Source: CBETVX01 sp965539935
GTDB lineage: Bacteria > Bacillota > Clostridia > Peptostreptococcales > Caminicellaceae
DNA: 31,655 nt
Assembly: GCA_965539935.1 (NCBI GenBank)
Contig: CBETVX010000032.1
Span: 1-31,655 of the forward strand
Direction: 5' to 3'
Shown here: one piece after another, positions 1 to 8,333 of the stretch
How the letters are laid out: each line of letters opens with the position of its first letter
Numbering within the stretch: the stretch's first letter is position 1
Notes under the pieces: model-generated
The model's database searches: none
Told to the model about the DNA's origin: nothing
Seen by the model: only the letters and a program-made list of their open reading frames with translations
Translations under genes and position numbers: made by a program

Positions 1-145
1 TTTAAAGATATATTTTTATTATAACAACCTTGTTATGTTATTCAAATACATATTTACTTTCCTTTTTTCAATATTTTTATAACATTCTTTAATGGATTCA
101 TTACAAGAATAAATCCAATAGCTTTTTAGTCTAAAAACTGTGATT

Positions 146-203
146 ATAAAAAATAGGTTAAGCTTGAGAAATTTATTTTAATAAAACCCCTCAAGCTCAA
201 CCT
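146..203 (-). terminator. Intrinsic terminator of the GGDEF-EAL gene
   Basis: Arms at 155-168 and 190-203 form a 14-bp stem, fully paired on the minus strand if one G-U wobble is allowed, followed on that strand by an ATTTTTTAT tract. It lies about 30 bp past the stop codon of the gene ending at 233. Bases 1-145 contain nothing I can assign. Confidence 0.88.
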
Positions 204-232
204 AAATCTTTATTATAATATATTTAGCTTAA

Positions 233-2791
233 CTATTCTTCCAATAACAGACTATAATAATTTTTACTAAGTATTTTTTCTACTTCTTTTTTGTTAGCAG
301 GCCTATTAAAAAGATATCCCTGTAAATAGTCACATTTAGCTTCTTTTAATAGCTTATACTCCTCTATTTCTTCAATTCCTTCTGCCACAACTTTCATATT
401 TAGTCCATGGGCAATGGAAATCAAACTATCAATAATTTGCATATTTTTTAACTTTAAAAATTTATCCTTTAAACTTTTGTCGAGCTTGATTTTATTAATT
501 GGTATGAACGTAAGATAATTTAGGGATGAATAACCTGTCCCAAAATCATCAAGGGAAATACTTATACCTAATTTTTTCAGTTGCTCTAATTTTTCTATAG
601 TTTCTTCCTTATTTTCAACCAAAACATTCTCTGTAATTTCAATTTCTAGAAATGACGAGTCAACCTTATATTCTTCAAAAGTTTTTTTAAGGTATTTTAT
701 GAGACTTTTATCATAAAATTGTCTTGGTGATAAATTAATTGCTATTGGTTTTATATTGAGTCCCTTTTCTTGCCATGTTTTTATTTGCCTTATAGCTTCT
801 TTTATTACCCATCTTCCTATTGGAAGTATAAGTTCAGTTTCTTCAGCAATAGTAATAAATTTTATTGGGGGAATATTAACATTTTTTAATCTAATCAGAG
901 CTTCAAAGGAACAAACTTCACCGGTACATGTATTTATAATGGGCTGATAATTTAATACAAATCCTTCTTCCATGATTGCTTTCTTTAATATATTCTCAAT
1001 TTCTATTCTTTCATTAAAAATTATTCCCATTTCTTCATTAAATATCATATATTTGTTTTTACCAGTCTCTTTTGCTTTATACATTGAAATATCTGCTTTT
1101 TTTAATAAATCATCAATGTCCTGTCCATCATAGGGATATCTAACTATGCCTATACTAACAGTTATAAAATTTTCAATATCATCTAAAATTATTTTTTCTC
1201 TAAAATTATTGAGTATAATTTTAGTAGAATCTTTTATTTTTTTCTTATCTTCAATATCTTTAATTAGTATTAAAAATTCATCTCCACCAAATCTAGACAT
1301 TATAATATTTTCATTTTTAATTTTATTTAAATTTTTAGATATTTCTCTAAGAAGTTTATCTCCATATACATGACCCATTGTATCATTGATGTTTTTAAAA
1401 TTATCAATATCTACTAACAACAATGCACCTTTTTTTCTTTTCTCAAGCTCATTCAAAAAAATTTCTGAGAATTTTCTTCTATTATATAAACCTGTTAAAG
1501 GATCATGTTCTGCAAGGAATTTAATATATCCTTCCTTCTTTTTCATATCTGATATTTCTACTAATACCCCGTTTGTACTCCTAGTGTTATTATCTTTATC
1601 TTTAATGCCCCTTCCTTTTACTAAATACCACCTTATTCTTCCATTTTTATCTTTAATACGAATTTGTGAATTAATTTCATCCTTAAATCCTTCTTTATAA
1701 TTATAAAATTCTTTTACTATTTTTTCTTTATCCTCTTCATATACTACTTTGTCAATTACCTCAAACAGACTTTTAGTTACAAGTTTTATCCCTAATAAAT
1801 CTTCAATACTTTCAGAAATATGACGTGTTAATTTAAACTTGTGGTCTAATTCCCACACAAAACTATTTGTAGCTTTAATTGCTATCTCATATTTTTGTCT
1901 TAACTCTTCTTTCTTTTCTAAATGAAGCTGTATTTCATCATATTGAGCCCTTAATTCTTCTTCACTGGCTGTAAGTTGACCGATAGTAGCTTGAAGTTCC
2001 TCATTGGTATTTTCTAAGGCCTTTTGATAGACAACTTTTTCTGTAATATCTGTATATATAACGTATCCACCTAGTATATTATTATCTTCTTTTAATAGAA
2101 TGCCTTTTATTTTTACATAAATAGCCTCCTCATATTTTGTATATCTAATTGCTTCCAAATCTATTTTTCCTTCATTAAATAATTCAATAGTCCTTTTTTC
2201 TACTTCTTTCCTTTTGTCCTTTACTATTATTAAATCATCTAAATTCTTACCTATACATTCTTCTCTATTATATTTAAAAGTCTTTAAAAAGGCTTTATTT
2301 ACATCTAATACAATATTGTTTTTATCAAAAAATACTATGGGATTTAGACTATTCTTAAACAATATTTCATGCCTTCTATAGATATTATAAATGGTCTCCT
2401 GCTTCTCTTGTAATGCTTCTATCATTTGCCTTTCTTTTGATATATCATAAAACATTGTTAGAAAATGTCCTTGCTTAGGAGAAAATGCTATTATTTTATA
2501 CCAATGATTAAGTGCCTTTGAATATTGAATAATTTCATGTCTTTCTTTTCCCAAAACTACCTTCCCATAAAATTCTATCCAATCGAAATTATCTTTCTTA
2601 ATATTTGGCATTACTTCCGTCACTTTTTTTCCAATAACATTTTCTTTTTTAAAGCCAGTAATTTGTTCAAAGGCTTTGTTTACATCTAAAAAAATATAAT
2701 CATATGGATTTCCTTCAGAATCAATGAGGAATTTATGATAAGCATAAGCAATAGGACTATTTTTAAAACATTCTTCATATACACTTTCCAT
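233..2791 (-). CDS. PAS-PAS-PAS-GGDEF-EAL cyclic-di-GMP turnover protein
   Basis: 852-residue cytoplasmic signalling protein with no membrane segment. Three PAS-like sensor domains lie at about 10-117, 145-250 and 305-415, with a coiled coil at 255-300 between the second and third. The diguanylate cyclase domain has an intact GGDEF at 502-506. The inhibitory RxxD site is absent: the expected positions hold N and I. The phosphodiesterase domain keeps E630-A-L, NLSPRQ, EITEN, LDDFGTGYSS, KLDKS, VAEGIEE and QGYLF, so all the usual metal and catalytic residues are present. From these motifs it could both make and degrade c-di-GMP; which activity dominates cannot be read from sequence. The ATG at 2791 follows a strong AGAGGGGG ribosome site. 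It has its own terminator and looks monocistronic. The PAS domains would set the signal, whose nature is unknown. Confidence 0.95.
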   Translation of the reverse strand: MESVYEECFKNSPIAYAYHKFLIDSEGNPYDYIFLDVNKAFEQITGFKKENVIGKKVTEVMPNIKKDNFDWIEFYGKVVLGKERHEIIQYSKALNHWYKIIAFSPKQGHFLTMFYDISKERQMIEALQEKQETIYNIYRRHEILFKNSLNPIVFFDKNNIVLDVNKAFLKTFKYNREECIGKNLDDLIIVKDKRKEVEKRTIELFNEGKIDLEAIRYTKYEEAIYVKIKGILLKEDNNILGGYVIYTDITEKVVYQKALENTNEELQATIGQLTASEEELRAQYDEIQLHLEKKEELRQKYEIAIKATNSFVWELDHKFKLTRHISESIEDLLGIKLVTKSLFEVIDKVVYEEDKEKIVKEFYNYKEGFKDEINSQIRIKDKNGRIRWYLVKGRGIKDKDNNTRSTNGVLVEISDMKKKEGYIKFLAEHDPLTGLYNRRKFSEIFLNELEKRKKGALLLVDIDNFKNINDTMGHVYGDKLLREISKNLNKIKNENIIMSRFGGDEFLILIKDIEDKKKIKDSTKIILNNFREKIILDDIENFITVSIGIVRYPYDGQDIDDLLKKADISMYKAKETGKNKYMIFNEEMGIIFNERIEIENILKKAIMEEGFVLNYQPIINTCTGEVCSFEALIRLKNVNIPPIKFITIAEETELILPIGRWVIKEAIRQIKTWQEKGLNIKPIAINLSPRQFYDKSLIKYLKKTFEEYKVDSSFLEIEITENVLVENKEETIEKLEQLKKLGISISLDDFGTGYSSLNYLTFIPINKIKLDKSLKDKFLKLKNMQIIDSLISIAHGLNMKVVAEGIEEIEEYKLLKEAKCDYLQGYLFNRPANKKEVEKILSKNYYSLLLEE

Positions 2792-2941
2792 AGTATCCCC
2801 CTCTTAACCTAAATCTCTTTCACTAAGTATATTATCATATTAAATTTAATTAGCTACATTGCTTTATAGATAATCGAGCATACTTATGTTAAATTTTATT
2901 AACACAATCATGTATATTTATTTGGAAAACCACTTTAATTG

Positions 2942-3243
2942 CTATAGATTTCTAAAAAAACATAAACTAAATTTATTTATATCTTCAATAACTTCTTCAT
3001 GGTTTTTCACTTTATTATATGATCTTAAATTTGTCGTGGCATCATATGTATGGGCAATTGATAAAATCTTACATCCAATAGGTATCACATCTCCTCTTAT
3101 TCCTAGTGGACATCCACTACCATCCCATATTTCATGATGTTTTAATATAAAATCAGCAATACCAGTTTGATTGATCTTTATTTATATTAGTAAATACTAT
3201 GAATTCATTTTCTATAATTTGTGTCCAATATCACGTCTTATTT
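2942..3243 (-). pseudogene. Decayed relic of an HD-GYP phosphodiesterase gene
   Basis: The minus strand from about 3165 to the TAG at 2942 reads ILKHHEIWDGSG, then CPLGIRGD, then KILSIAHTYDATT and LRSYN. This is recognisably the second half of an HD-GYP domain (HHExxDGxGYP, then RI..ADxYDAMT, then R.Y). The motif has decayed: GYP has become GCP, AD has become AH, AMT has become ATT. The reading ends soon after the domain. Further upstream in the same frame a fragment RRDIGHKL resembles the conserved EIG segment but is followed by three in-frame stops (TAG, TAG, TAA), and no start codon or ribosome site is visible. It is not a continuation of the HD-GYP gene at 3628-5358, which has its own complete domain; a terminator lies between them. 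I interpret it as a gene remnant. The plus-strand ORF over this stretch is only its antisense. Confidence 0.72.
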
Positions 3244-3244
3244 T

Positions 3245-3275
3245 AAAAAAGGACAGTAGTCTTCACTTACTGCCC
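3245..3275 (-). terminator. Intrinsic terminator
   Basis: On the minus strand an 8-bp stem (arms 3268-3275 and 3251-3258, one G-U pair) with a 9-nt loop is followed directly by TTTTTT. It probably ends transcription from the HD-GYP gene about 350 bp upstream. The stretch between (3276-3627) holds no ORF or other convincing structure. Confidence 0.8.
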
Positions 3276-3627
3276 TCTAAAAAATCAAATCATTCTGAAT
3301 TTTATAGTAACCAATCTGCTTTCTCTATCTAAATTCATACTTTTTAATAGACTATATTTTAAAAAATATTTCTAAATTGATTTATTTATACAGAATTGTA
3401 TCATATTTTACATAATTTTTACAAGTCCTTCATTCTTCTTTTACCCATATAATAAATTCTTAATAAAATCACTGAATAATTTTTTGGGGTTATGAAAATA
3501 TTTATTTATGCCTTAATTATGTTTTAAATTTTTACTTAAAAAGAGCAAAAACTAGATGCTTTATTAGGTTTTAGGTTTTTCTCAGGTTTTACAAAATTCC
3601 TTTATTTATCACCTTAGACCAAATATT

Positions 3628-5358
3628 TTAATTGATATTAGATAAAAGTTTTCTCATCTCAATTTGCCTTCTAAATAATTGTCTAAATATTTCATCCCTA
3701 TATCTTTCTTTAATTCCTATAAACTTAAATGTATAATGTGTTTTTTTATTGAGATTTATTTTATTAATAATTTTTCCCGTAAGGGGTATTTTCGTTCCAT
3801 CATCAAACATTGCAACAATAATATGTATTTTTTCATCATCTATTCCTTCATCTTCATCAATATAAAATACAATGTCATTACCTGATACCTTTGATATACT
3901 TATTTCATTACTTTCTCCAGTACTTAATTCTAAAATTTTTCCTCTTAAATCCCAAAGTAGAGAAAAAGCACTTTCATTTTCTTTAGGACTTAATTTATCA
4001 ATTTTAAATTTATAATCATAGATTTTTTGAGTTTTAGCAGTAAATTCAAAAATAATGTTTAGTTTTTCTACAGAAAGGGTCGAACTTTGAATGTCACATC
4101 TTTCAATACTTTTTATTGGTTTTAATGTTTTAAATATAGTTTCTGAATCTACCTTGCTTACAAAGCCGTCAATGGTATAATCCATATCTTTAGTTTGAAC
4201 AACTAACTTTCCAGGTAAAATCACATCATCAATTACAATATTTGTATAATTAATTCTTTCTTTTAATAATTCAATAGCTATATCAGCTATATATGGGTCA
4301 AAATCTTTTCCTTTACATCTTTTTAATTCTTCAATAGCTTCTCCTAAATCTTTATACTCCTTATAACTCCTTGAACTAATAATGGCATCTAATGAATCGG
4401 CAACCTTTAATATCCTCCCTTCTAATGTTATTTCTTCTCCTATTAGACCATTTGGATATCCTGTTCCATCCCATTTTTCATGATGCTGATATGTCCAAGT
4501 GGGAATTTCTACTTCTCCAATTGGTGCAAACATTTTTTTTGTGATAATATATCCCATTTCCACATGGTTTTTCATCGCTTCATATTCTTCCTTAGTGAGC
4601 TTGCCTTTTTTATTTAATATATTTTTGTCTATATAAATTTTTCCTACATCATGCATTAATGCTGCTAAATATAGATCTGCTATTCGCTCTTGTGATAGTT
4701 CAAGTTTTTTTGCTATTTCTGTTGCCCAAGCTGCTACATTATATACATGTCGTGACATAAAACCAGACTTTTCATTAAAAAGTTCATAGATAAATATTAT
4801 ATTGTTAATTATTGCGTTTTTATTTATTATACTATTTCGTAATTTAATTAGTTTTACAAGATTATGATTTATTAGTTTTTCAAGCTTATCAAAATCTAAA
4901 TCTAGCATTTCTTCTCTAGCTCCTAAGTATACACAACCTAAAACCGTTCCTTTATATGTTATTGGTATATAGGCTTCATGCTTTAAATCCTTTATCAGCG
5001 GAATGATACCCTCATCATTATTATTGATTATTGTTTCTTTTTCCTTAAACATTTTATATATTAGATTTTCTTTATTCAATTCAAAGTCAATTACTGAAGT
5101 AACTGTATATTTTATTTCAAGACTTTCTTCATTACATTCTAAAATCTTATATGCTAAACCATTTGAAATTGCATAAAATACACATATATTAGCAGAAGAA
5201 TTATACAAAAATTCTTTTATATCCTTAAAAATCTCCCAATTTTTTTGTGTGATTTCAATATTTCTATCGGTAATATGTATCGTCTTATACCAAGGTGAAG
5301 CCATAATTTCTAATGAAGAGTAAACGTCTCTTATATTCGTATCCATATTCTTATTCAC
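3628..5358 (-). CDS. GAF-like / HD-GYP / PilZ-like c-di-GMP phosphodiesterase
   Basis: 576-residue cytoplasmic protein. The N-terminal 45-175 region looks GAF-like. The HD-GYP domain spans about 195-370, with the metal-binding HD at 236-237 (MHDVGK), HHE at 292-294 and DGTGYP at 297-302, so the catalytic signature is complete; this family hydrolyses c-di-GMP. After it comes a beta-rich region (about 372-460) resembling the N-terminal domain of YcgR-like proteins. A PilZ-like domain to the C-terminus ends in KFIGIKERYRDEI and an RRQIEMRK helix. The PilZ ligand motifs are degenerate: one arginine of RxxxR is missing and D/NxSxxG is replaced by a serine-rich version, so this domain may no longer bind c-di-GMP. 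The start is the GTG at 5358, seven bases after GGGAGG; the later ATG at codon 5 sits too far from it. Neighbours are also c-di-GMP genes. Confidence 0.92.
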   Translation of the reverse strand: MNKNMDTNIRDVYSSLEIMASPWYKTIHITDRNIEITQKNWEIFKDIKEFLYNSSANICVFYAISNGLAYKILECNEESLEIKYTVTSVIDFELNKENLIYKMFKEKETIINNNDEGIIPLIKDLKHEAYIPITYKGTVLGCVYLGAREEMLDLDFDKLEKLINHNLVKLIKLRNSIINKNAIINNIIFIYELFNEKSGFMSRHVYNVAAWATEIAKKLELSQERIADLYLAALMHDVGKIYIDKNILNKKGKLTKEEYEAMKNHVEMGYIITKKMFAPIGEVEIPTWTYQHHEKWDGTGYPNGLIGEEITLEGRILKVADSLDAIISSRSYKEYKDLGEAIEELKRCKGKDFDPYIADIAIELLKERINYTNIVIDDVILPGKLVVQTKDMDYTIDGFVSKVDSETIFKTLKPIKSIERCDIQSSTLSVEKLNIIFEFTAKTQKIYDYKFKIDKLSPKENESAFSLLWDLRGKILELSTGESNEISISKVSGNDIVFYIDEDEGIDDEKIHIIVAMFDDGTKIPLTGKIINKINLNKKTHYTFKFIGIKERYRDEIFRQLFRRQIEMRKLLSNIN

Positions 5359-6060
5359 AAAGATCCTCCCTTTATATATGATATTAATAAATATGCTTTT
5401 TTTATTAATATAATTTTTATTATTATAGAAAAATTTACAAATTAAATGTAATTATTTTTAATATAATTGCTTTTAAAAAGTTCAACCCCTCTCCTATATC
5501 ATATCTAACAAACAATATTCTAAATAGATTTATATTTATAAATTTTCTTAATTTTAACTATGTGCCTTTAGTTATGCTAAAACAAAGCTATATATTTTAG
5601 TAAATATATTAAAAAATTTATAAATATGTATTTATTGTTCTAGATTAAGTTAGATAATTATTATAATAGGGAAGTGATGAAATCCTAGAATTCTTTACTT
5701 TATCTACTAGCCGGCTAAGAAAAAATATTAAACACTTAGATTTATCTCCCTATCATTAGATAGGTTTGTCTTTAGTTAAAGGGATCTCATATATGTATAT
5801 ATAGGACTATTTACCCATTTATTCTTCAATATATCACATTTTTTTTACAAATTTTCGATGAATTTCGCTATATTTCGACATATTCAGTCATATTTCATTA
5901 TCTAATTCTTGATTTCTCAAAAATATAATAGTAAAATTTTACTATAATTTTACTGTAATTGATTTCCTAATAAAGTTTTAACAGCATCTTAAAACTCTTT
6001 TAGATAATCAAGAAATAATTGCAATCTTCTCTAATATACTTTATTATGATAAATTAAAAT
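5359..6060 (-). other. Noncoding stretch of about 700 bp
   Basis: No ORF of plausible coding character occurs on either strand. Visible are the perfect 10-bp palindrome TAGCCGGCTA at 5709-5718, a small hairpin (CCTATC/GATAGG) at 5749-5764, and the 10-bp-phased TTTCG array at 5851-5900. I looked for the conserved cores of GEMM (c-di-GMP), TPP, SAM, lysine, glycine and T-box RNAs and did not find them. Confidence 0.6.
5851..5900. repeat. 10-bp helically phased TTTCG array with a Spo0A-box-like unit
   Basis: Five consecutive 10-bp blocks share a common pattern: ATTTTCGATG, AATTTCGCTA, TATTTCGACA, TATTCAGTCA and TATTTCATTA. The first three keep TTTCG in exactly the same phase. The third contains TTTCGACA, the complement of the classical 0A box TGTCGAAA. 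The phasing is seen directly; any binding by Spo0A is inference. Confidence 0.45.
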
Positions 6061-6094
6061 AGCCGACAAAGGTAAGTTTTTATACCCGTCGGCT
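6061..6094 (-). terminator. Intrinsic terminator after nitroreductase 1
   Basis: AGCCGAC (6061-6067) pairs perfectly with GTCGGCT (6088-6094), extended inward by further pairs. The minus-strand 3' side is TATTTTAATTT. It lies about 90 bp after the stop at 6181. Confidence 0.75.
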
Positions 6095-6180
6095 TATATT
6101 TTAACTTTTATTCAATTACTCACTTATCCTTCACTAAATATTTTACTGGATAGTTTTTAAAATATTTTTTCTATTTTTTA

Positions 6181-6849
6181 CTATTTTACCCATTTAGCAA
6201 CTTCTTTTATAGGTCTTCTTGTTTTTGGCCATTCAAGGTCAGCTTTTTTGTAACCAAAGGCTACCATAACCGATACTCCAAATTTATTGGTATCAACAAT
6301 TCCTTCTTTACTTAGGATTTCTTCTACTTTTTCTCTCTTGAAACCTTCAATAGGACAAGAGTCTATTCCTATTTGTGCCGCTGCTGTCATCATATTTGCA
6401 AGGGGAATATATGTTTGCCTACAAACCCAATCGAATATCTTTCTATCATCTGTTAAATCAAAATCATTTTCTTGAAATTTTCCGAAGAAATCTAATTTAT
6501 TTTCCTCAATCTCTGGTGATAAATTCTGTACTTCACGGGATATATATTTTAGATAATCAGATCCTGGCAACATCTCCGCTGCTTTTCTTCCTAAAATGAT
6601 AACAAAATGACTTGCTGAAGGTAATTGTCTTTCAGCTCCCCAACTAAATTCTTTTAACTTTTCTCTCAACTCCATATTTTGTACAACTAGAAATTGCCAT
6701 GGCTCCCAACCAAATGAACTTGGCGATAGCCTTCCAGTTTCAAGGATGAATTGAAAGTCTTCATCAGATATTTTCTTATCTTCTCTAAACTCTTTAATGG
6801 CTTGTCTAAACTGATATGCTTCAATTATCTTCTCTTTCATTTCTTTCAT
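6181..6849 (-). CDS. NfsB/YfkO-type nitroreductase family oxidoreductase
   Basis: About 222 residues, typical for the FMN-dependent NAD(P)H nitroreductase family, whose members reduce nitro compounds, quinones or related electrophiles in the cytoplasm. Seen in sequence: an N-terminal RQAIKEF segment (family R-x-S-x-R-x-F, here with Ala in place of Ser), SPSSFGWEPWQF (FMN/substrate loop), and a C-terminal FGYKKADLEWPKTRRP segment typical of the NfsB/YfkO branch. An upstream ATG at 6855 exists, but only one base separates it from the AAAGGAG ribosome site; the ATG at 6849 has a spacing of seven, so I use 6849. It lies 150 bp downstream of a second nitroreductase gene on the same strand with no clear terminator between, so read-through from the Rrf2-controlled promoter is possible. 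The natural substrate is unknown. Confidence 0.9.
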   Translation of the reverse strand: MKEMKEKIIEAYQFRQAIKEFREDKKISDEDFQFILETGRLSPSSFGWEPWQFLVVQNMELREKLKEFSWGAERQLPSASHFVIILGRKAAEMLPGSDYLKYISREVQNLSPEIEENKLDFFGKFQENDFDLTDDRKIFDWVCRQTYIPLANMMTAAAQIGIDSCPIEGFKREKVEEILSKEGIVDTNKFGVSVMVAFGYKKADLEWPKTRRPIKEVAKWVK

Positions 6850-6999
6850 TTTCATTCTCCTTTATAGTTTTTTACTTATAAAATTTATAATTTCAATCAT
6901 AATAGTATCCTTAATGTTATAAAGTTATTCACTATATATATACTTTTCTAGTAGTAATATTTTCTTACTGTTTGATATTTATTTTAAAAAATCATTGTA

Positions 7000-7551
7000 T
7001 TAATCAACAAAACGAAGAATTTCTTCAACTGGTTTTCTTGGAGTAGTTTGAACTTCACCATCTTGATAACCATAAACTATAAGAGCCGCTACAGTTTCAT
7101 CCTCTGGAAGATTTACTATTTTAGAAATAGACTTATCATCGATAATTCCCATAACACAAGTTCCAACACCCTTAGCATGTGCAGCAAGGCAAAATGTCTG
7201 ACAAGCAATACCAGCATCAAATACTTCCCAAGCATTTGATTTTGATGTTGCATAATCACTAACTTCTGGATCAAGCTTACCACTTTTTCCCTTAACAAAA
7301 CTAAGAACTGCAACTCCCTTGGCATTTTTTAATGTGTCTATATTATATACAAATCCATTGACACCATCTGTTGCAAGTTCTTTAATTTTTTCAACATCAT
7401 CTATCAAAGTATATCTTGCAATCTGAAAGTTTGCCCAAGAAGGTGCAAAACGAGCAATATCCACTATTTCTTTCATAAGCTCTCTACTAACTTTTTCGTC
7501 TTTAAATTTTCGTACACTTCTACGTTCCTTAATCATTTCAATAGCCTTCAT
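7000..7551 (-). CDS. Small nitroreductase family protein under Rrf2 control
   Basis: 183-residue FMN-dependent nitroreductase family protein, one of the short forms. ERRSVRKFKDEKV at the N-terminus is the classical FMN-phosphate segment; APSWANFQIARY is the next conserved loop; AKGVGTCVMGII lies in the C-terminal half. It shares little beyond the fold with the neighbouring nitroreductase, so the pair is not a recent duplication. ATG at 7551 follows TTAGGAGGATATTAATA. The gene is divergent from an Rrf2 regulator. Its promoter (TTGACA, 17-bp spacer, TATATT) is flanked and overlapped by two identical inverted repeats, which suggests repression relieved by an electrophile, redox or nitrosative signal. 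The signal itself is inference from the regulator family. Confidence 0.92.
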   Translation of the reverse strand: MKAIEMIKERRSVRKFKDEKVSRELMKEIVDIARFAPSWANFQIARYTLIDDVEKIKELATDGVNGFVYNIDTLKNAKGVAVLSFVKGKSGKLDPEVSDYATSKSNAWEVFDAGIACQTFCLAAHAKGVGTCVMGIIDDKSISKIVNLPEDETVAALIVYGYQDGEVQTTPRKPVEEILRFVD

Positions 7552-7598
7552 TATTAATATCCTCCTAAAAAATTTTTATATTATTTTAAAGTATTTTC

Positions 7599-7621
7599 GT
7601 TGTAATTAAACTTGTTACAAC
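7599..7621. promoter_or_regulatory. Operator 1, GTTGTAA-N9-TTACAAC
   Basis: Perfect 7-bp inverted repeat with a 9-bp gap (arms 7599-7605 and 7615-7621), just past the expected transcription start of the nitroreductase gene. It is identical in arms and gap to the repeat at 7647-7669; the centres lie 48 bp apart. Confidence 0.82.
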
Positions 7622-7630
7622 AACAATAAT

Positions 7631-7659
7631 AATATAACACCTCTTGGTTGTAATGTCAA
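7631..7659 (-). promoter_or_regulatory. Sigma-A promoter of nitroreductase 2
   Basis: On the minus strand TTGACA (7659-7654), 17-bp spacer, TATATT (7636-7631). The -35 box lies inside operator 2 and the start site falls just upstream of operator 1, so bound repressor would occlude the promoter. Confidence 0.85.
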
Positions 7660-7669
7660 TAGTTACAAC
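7647..7669. promoter_or_regulatory. Operator 2, GTTGTAA-N9-TTACAAC
   Basis: Second perfect copy (arms 7647-7653 and 7663-7669). It covers the -35 box of the leftward nitroreductase promoter and ends 34 bp before the -35 box of the rightward Rrf2 promoter, so it could serve both genes. Confidence 0.82.
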
Positions 7670-7680
7670 AAAATATTTAT

Positions 7681-7732
7681 TGGCATAAATTGCCATGTAT
7701 TTATTGACATAGCATCCTCCTTTTGCTACAAT
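7681..7732 (+). promoter_or_regulatory. Sigma-A promoter of the Rrf2 gene, preceded by a TGGCA palindrome
   Basis: TTGACA at 7704-7709, exact 17-bp spacer, TACAAT at 7727-7732. Transcription would begin near 7739, only a few bases before the GGAGG ribosome site at 7742-7746, giving a very short leader. A separate dyad, TGGCA-N5-TGCCA at 7681-7695, lies immediately upstream of the -35 box and may be another protein site. Confidence 0.82.
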
Positions 7733-7753
7733 GTGTTTGATGGAGGTATATAT

Positions 7754-8179
7754 ATGCAAATTACATCTCGTTTTACAATTGCCATTCACACTATGTTGTG
7801 TATAGCCTATTTTTCTGATAAACGTAAGGTAACATCGGATTTTATTGCTAAAAGTACTAACTCTAATCCTGTTATCATTCGCCGAATTATGGGCCAACTA
7901 AAAAAAGCCAACCTAGTTGAAGTTAAGGCTGGTGTAGGTGGTGCATCAATACCTATTCCTTTAGAAAATATAACATTACTCGATATTTTTAATGCAGTTG
8001 AAGCTATAGGTGATGGATTTTTTAGTTTTCATAAAAGTCCAAATTGTGAATGTCCTGTAGGAAAAAATATCCACACTATACTAGGTGAACATCTTAATAA
8101 AATCCAAGAGGCAATGAATAATCAAATGAAACAAACAAACCTTAAGATATTATTAGAAGAAACTAAGCAATATTTGTAA
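7754..8179 (+). CDS. Rrf2 family transcriptional regulator (YwnA-like)
   Basis: 141-residue DNA-binding repressor-type protein; the only convincing plus-strand gene here. The N-terminus MQITSRFTIAIHTMLCIAYF and the winged helix (SNPVIIRRIMGQLKKANLV, then a glycine-rich wing) are typical of Rrf2. Only two cysteines occur in the sensing region, close together (NCECPVG), rather than the three spaced cysteines of IscR/NsrR-type Fe-S members. It is therefore closer to YwnA-like regulators and may use thiol chemistry instead of a cluster. An in-frame GTG at 7733 lies beside the -10 box and upstream of the ribosome site, so the ATG at 7754, seven bases after GGAGG, is the start. It most likely represses the divergent nitroreductase gene through the twin GTTGTAA operators. 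Confidence 0.92.
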   Translation: MQITSRFTIAIHTMLCIAYFSDKRKVTSDFIAKSTNSNPVIIRRIMGQLKKANLVEVKAGVGGASIPIPLENITLLDIFNAVEAIGDGFFSFHKSPNCECPVGKNIHTILGEHLNKIQEAMNNQMKQTNLKILLEETKQYL

Positions 8180-8224
8180 CTTGAGTAGTACGTTGAAAAT
8201 TTTATCTTTTTATAAATTTAAAGA

Positions 8225-8257
8225 GGCTGATTTAGAAATTTTTATTCTAAATCAGCC
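8225..8257. terminator. Bidirectional terminator between convergent genes
   Basis: Perfect 13-bp stem (8225-8237 with 8245-8257) and 7-nt loop between the Rrf2 gene and the convergent response-regulator gene. T-rich sequence occurs on both exits, though neither is a long uninterrupted run. Confidence 0.82.
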
Positions 8258-8333
8258 GTTAATTTTCAAAGCACTTCATTAATTCAATAAAATTAAAGAT
8301 AAGTCCTTTTCAAAGCAAAGAAATAATTCAGCT

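Noticed and set aside
20..150. Minus-strand open stretch of about 40 codons ending in TAA near 25
   Set aside because: No start with a convincing ribosome site in the right place, no recognisable similarity, and it begins within the terminator of the GGDEF-EAL gene.
2886..3137. Plus-strand ORF of 83 codons
   Set aside because: It is antisense to the HD-GYP relic, whose minus-strand reading has clear family motifs; it also lacks a ribosome site.
5660..5830. Possible riboswitch (paired GATAGG and TAGCCGGCTA elements before the HD-GYP gene)
   Set aside because: No conserved core of any riboswitch class I know was found on either strand, and it is 300 bp or more from the gene start.
7586..7897. 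Minus-strand ORF of 103 codons across the Rrf2 promoter region
   Set aside because: It covers two promoters and both operators and is antisense to the Rrf2 gene; composition is not coding-like.
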